From the NCBI RefSeq assembly GCF_004361855.1, contig NZ_SNWQ01000010.1, forward strand, positions 240,083 through 304,082: 64,000 nt of DNA. The letters run 5' to 3'. Positions 62,739 to 64,000 of the stretch are shown in pieces (positions within the stretch are counted from its first letter, which is position 1; every line of letters starts with the position of its first letter). The position numbers and the translations under genes were made by a program. The notes beneath the pieces were generated by a model that was given only the letters and a program-made list of their open reading frames with translations, had not been told where the DNA came from and searched no databases. This DNA is from Kribbella caucasensis. GTDB taxonomy: Bacteria; Actinomycetota; Actinomycetes; Propionibacteriales; Kribbellaceae.

Positions 62739-63130
62739 CAGTCCGAGGCTGAGATCCGAGACGAGACTACCTCGAGCAACGAGCAGCCTGACTCGCGCCA
62801 GTCGATGTCGCAGTCGAATGGGGGTGAGTCTCTGTGGTCACCGAAACCGCGCAGCCTCGGGCTGTTCTGGTCGCCGCAGTCCTGAATGCACAAGATTGCG
62901 CGGAGCGAGGAATAGTTGTCCAACACCGGCTCGACCAGCACGCCGACATCATTCGTGCCATAACCCATCCGTACCGTGAGCTCTCCTTCGAGGTCCATCA
63001 AGACCAGGAAGTGACGCGAGACGTTTCCTCCGCGAAGGGAGGCGCTCGTGATGTCCAGCGCGACGTTGAGCAGACTCGCGACATCCTGTTTGGCAGCTGG
63101 GCCGACCTGATCGGTCCACGAAGTGGTCAT
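62723..63130 (-). CDS. hypothetical protein, middle gene of the nuclease operon
   Basis: A 135-residue protein without a recognised family. It has HFLVLMDLEGELTVRMGYGT, VEPVLDNYSSLRAILCIQDC and a C-terminal SRISASDWWLFE. It overlaps the upstream gene by four bases (ATGA) and the nuclease gene by 16. It is acidic, with no membrane segment. Such small acidic partners often are immunity or adaptor proteins, but nothing here proves that. Confidence 0.6.
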   Translation of the reverse strand: MTTSWTDQVGPAAKQDVASLLNVALDITSASLRGGNVSRHFLVLMDLEGELTVRMGYGTNDVGVLVEPVLDNYSSLRAILCIQDCGDQNSPRLRGFGDHRDSPPFDCDIDWRESGCSLLEVVSSRISASDWWLFE

Positions 63131-63873
63131 GAGCGAGTATCGTGAATGCGATTGAGTCGACGCCGAACCGCCAACCTCGTCGCTTCTGCCGGGCGGTTCA
63201 GCAGATAGGCGAACTCGGTGCGCACCTGATCCTTGATCTCCTCGTGGTGGAGAAGGTCGATATTCACCGGCGCGGCCCGCCGTCCGACCGCGCCACTGGC
63301 ATCCAGTTCAGCCACGAGTGCACGAAGGTTCGCCCCCGCCACAATGAGTCTGTCCCACCGGAGCGGATCCCTGTCCGCTGACTCCAAGAACGCATCGAGC
63401 TCGCGGAACCAACGCTGAAACTGTCGATCATTCGCGTGCCGAACGCAGAAATCGGAGAACTCCATCGGCGTTTCACCAACCTCCTGACGGACGATCATCA
63501 CCTCGCCCATCGCAGCCAGCAGCCGTCGTGGTATCCCCGACCTGTCGACCGCATCCCCGGCCGCGGCCGTCGCCCACCGGAAGTACCGGAAGCTCGCCAT
63601 CGCGCCGAACAGACCGTTCAATCGAGCGTCGAGCCGGCGACCGGCCCGCGAGTGCTCGATGGAGATGAAGCCGAAACGGCGTTCGATCAACCGCACCCAG
63701 CCCAGATACTCGGCAAAGCAGTAAAGGGTGCTCAACCGATAGTATTCCGACGTGCGGTACCAATCCTTGTCGACGTTTCGCACAAAGTTGTTGATCTGTC
63801 GTTCCAAGGTCTCGCTCGACCGCAGCAGTGGGGTCGTGTAGCGGGCCAGAACCCTCTTCGCGTCACGCCTCAA
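63127..63873 (-). CDS. hypothetical protein, first gene of the nuclease operon (start uncertain)
   Basis: At least 248 residues, no recognised family. It is helical, with LERQINNFVRNVDKDWYRTS, YYRLSTLYCFAEYLGWVRLI and FRYFRWATAAAGDAVDRSGI. The same frame is open upstream to the window end and reads protein-like (PDQLLFEDVLRPRLGL), so TTG 63873 is probably not the start and the gene is cut by the window. It is coupled to the next gene by an ATGA overlap. Confidence 0.55.
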   Translation of the reverse strand: MRRDAKRVLARYTTPLLRSSETLERQINNFVRNVDKDWYRTSEYYRLSTLYCFAEYLGWVRLIERRFGFISIEHSRAGRRLDARLNGLFGAMASFRYFRWATAAAGDAVDRSGIPRRLLAAMGEVMIVRQEVGETPMEFSDFCVRHANDRQFQRWFRELDAFLESADRDPLRWDRLIVAGANLRALVAELDASGAVGRRAAPVNIDLLHHEEIKDQVRTEFAYLLNRPAEATRLAVRRRLNRIHDTRS

Positions 63874-64000
63874 GCCCAGCCGCGGCCGCAGGACGTCCTC
63901 GAAGAGTAACTGGTCAGGTCGTCGGCGGCGTGGTTCGTTGATCGAGGCAACGAGATGTTGATCATGGTGTGGTGCCCGCCGGTCAACGTCCGTCCTATGA

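Overview
The window is high-GC chromosomal DNA of an aerobic actinomycete, most likely a Nocardioidaceae relative such as Kribbella. I infer this from codon use, the mycothiol-synthase-like acetyltransferase, the RheA/hsp18 pair, the F420/LLM-type oxidoreductase and the many acyl-CoA genes. There are no rRNA genes, intact tRNAs, CRISPR arrays or intact transposons.

Layout. 0.1-6.7 kb: a fatty acid desaturase, a membrane protein, a glycosyltransferase broken by a nonsense codon, an AMIN-like secreted protein with a decayed tandem copy, a two-domain GNAT enzyme and an M20 hydrolase relic. 7-9.8 kb: a TetR regulator divergent from an MDR reductase and an NmrA-like protein, bordered by two copies of a tRNA-Leu-like repeat and a relic of the 3' end of a GntR gene. 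9.9-40.9 kb: one large catabolic region. 41-46.8 kb: a flavoprotein, a hydrolase and a SnoaL-like protein facing a STAND-type ATPase. 46.9-51.8 kb: an Fe-S-type ArsR regulator with DoxX, a decayed flavin reductase, an epoxide hydrolase and a WYL regulator. 51.8-55 kb: gene debris (AceE, SDR, GH65 and IS3 fragments) around an hsp18/RheA pair. 55-61 kb: protein-isoaspartate methyltransferase, PolX/PHP polymerase, and a DyP peroxidase with a partner of unknown function. 61-64 kb: a three-gene minus-strand operon of unknown function that includes a predicted PD-(D/E)XK nuclease.

How the catabolic genes fit together. The right-hand operon has the gene set of the Pseudomonas P450terp (terpineol) operon: a CYP108-like P450, ferredoxin reductase, [2Fe-2S] ferredoxin, alcohol dehydrogenase and aldehyde dehydrogenase. 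Together they would turn a ring methyl group into a carboxylate. Upstream are two CoA ligases, four acyl-CoA dehydrogenases, several crotonases, a BadH-like 2-hydroxycyclohexanecarboxyl-CoA dehydrogenase, a BadI-like ring-opening hydrolase, a thiolase, a CoA transferase and an HMG-CoA-lyase-like enzyme. This resembles the cyclohexanecarboxylate route of Rhodopseudomonas, so a pathway for a p-menthane terpenoid or another methyl-cyclohexane is the best reading. A TGGTC-N2-ACCA palindrome stands before almost every operon, next to a FadR-type GntR gene at the left end. A tRNA-Leu-like repeat lies at each end of the region, which suggests a regulon on an acquired island.

Reliability. The P450, the aldehyde dehydrogenase and an alpha/beta hydrolase are each split by loss of a single G next to a G run, which could be sequence error or early decay. 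Other genes carry true-looking nonsense codons or deletions. All function calls come from reading motifs and remembered family sequences; no database search was run.
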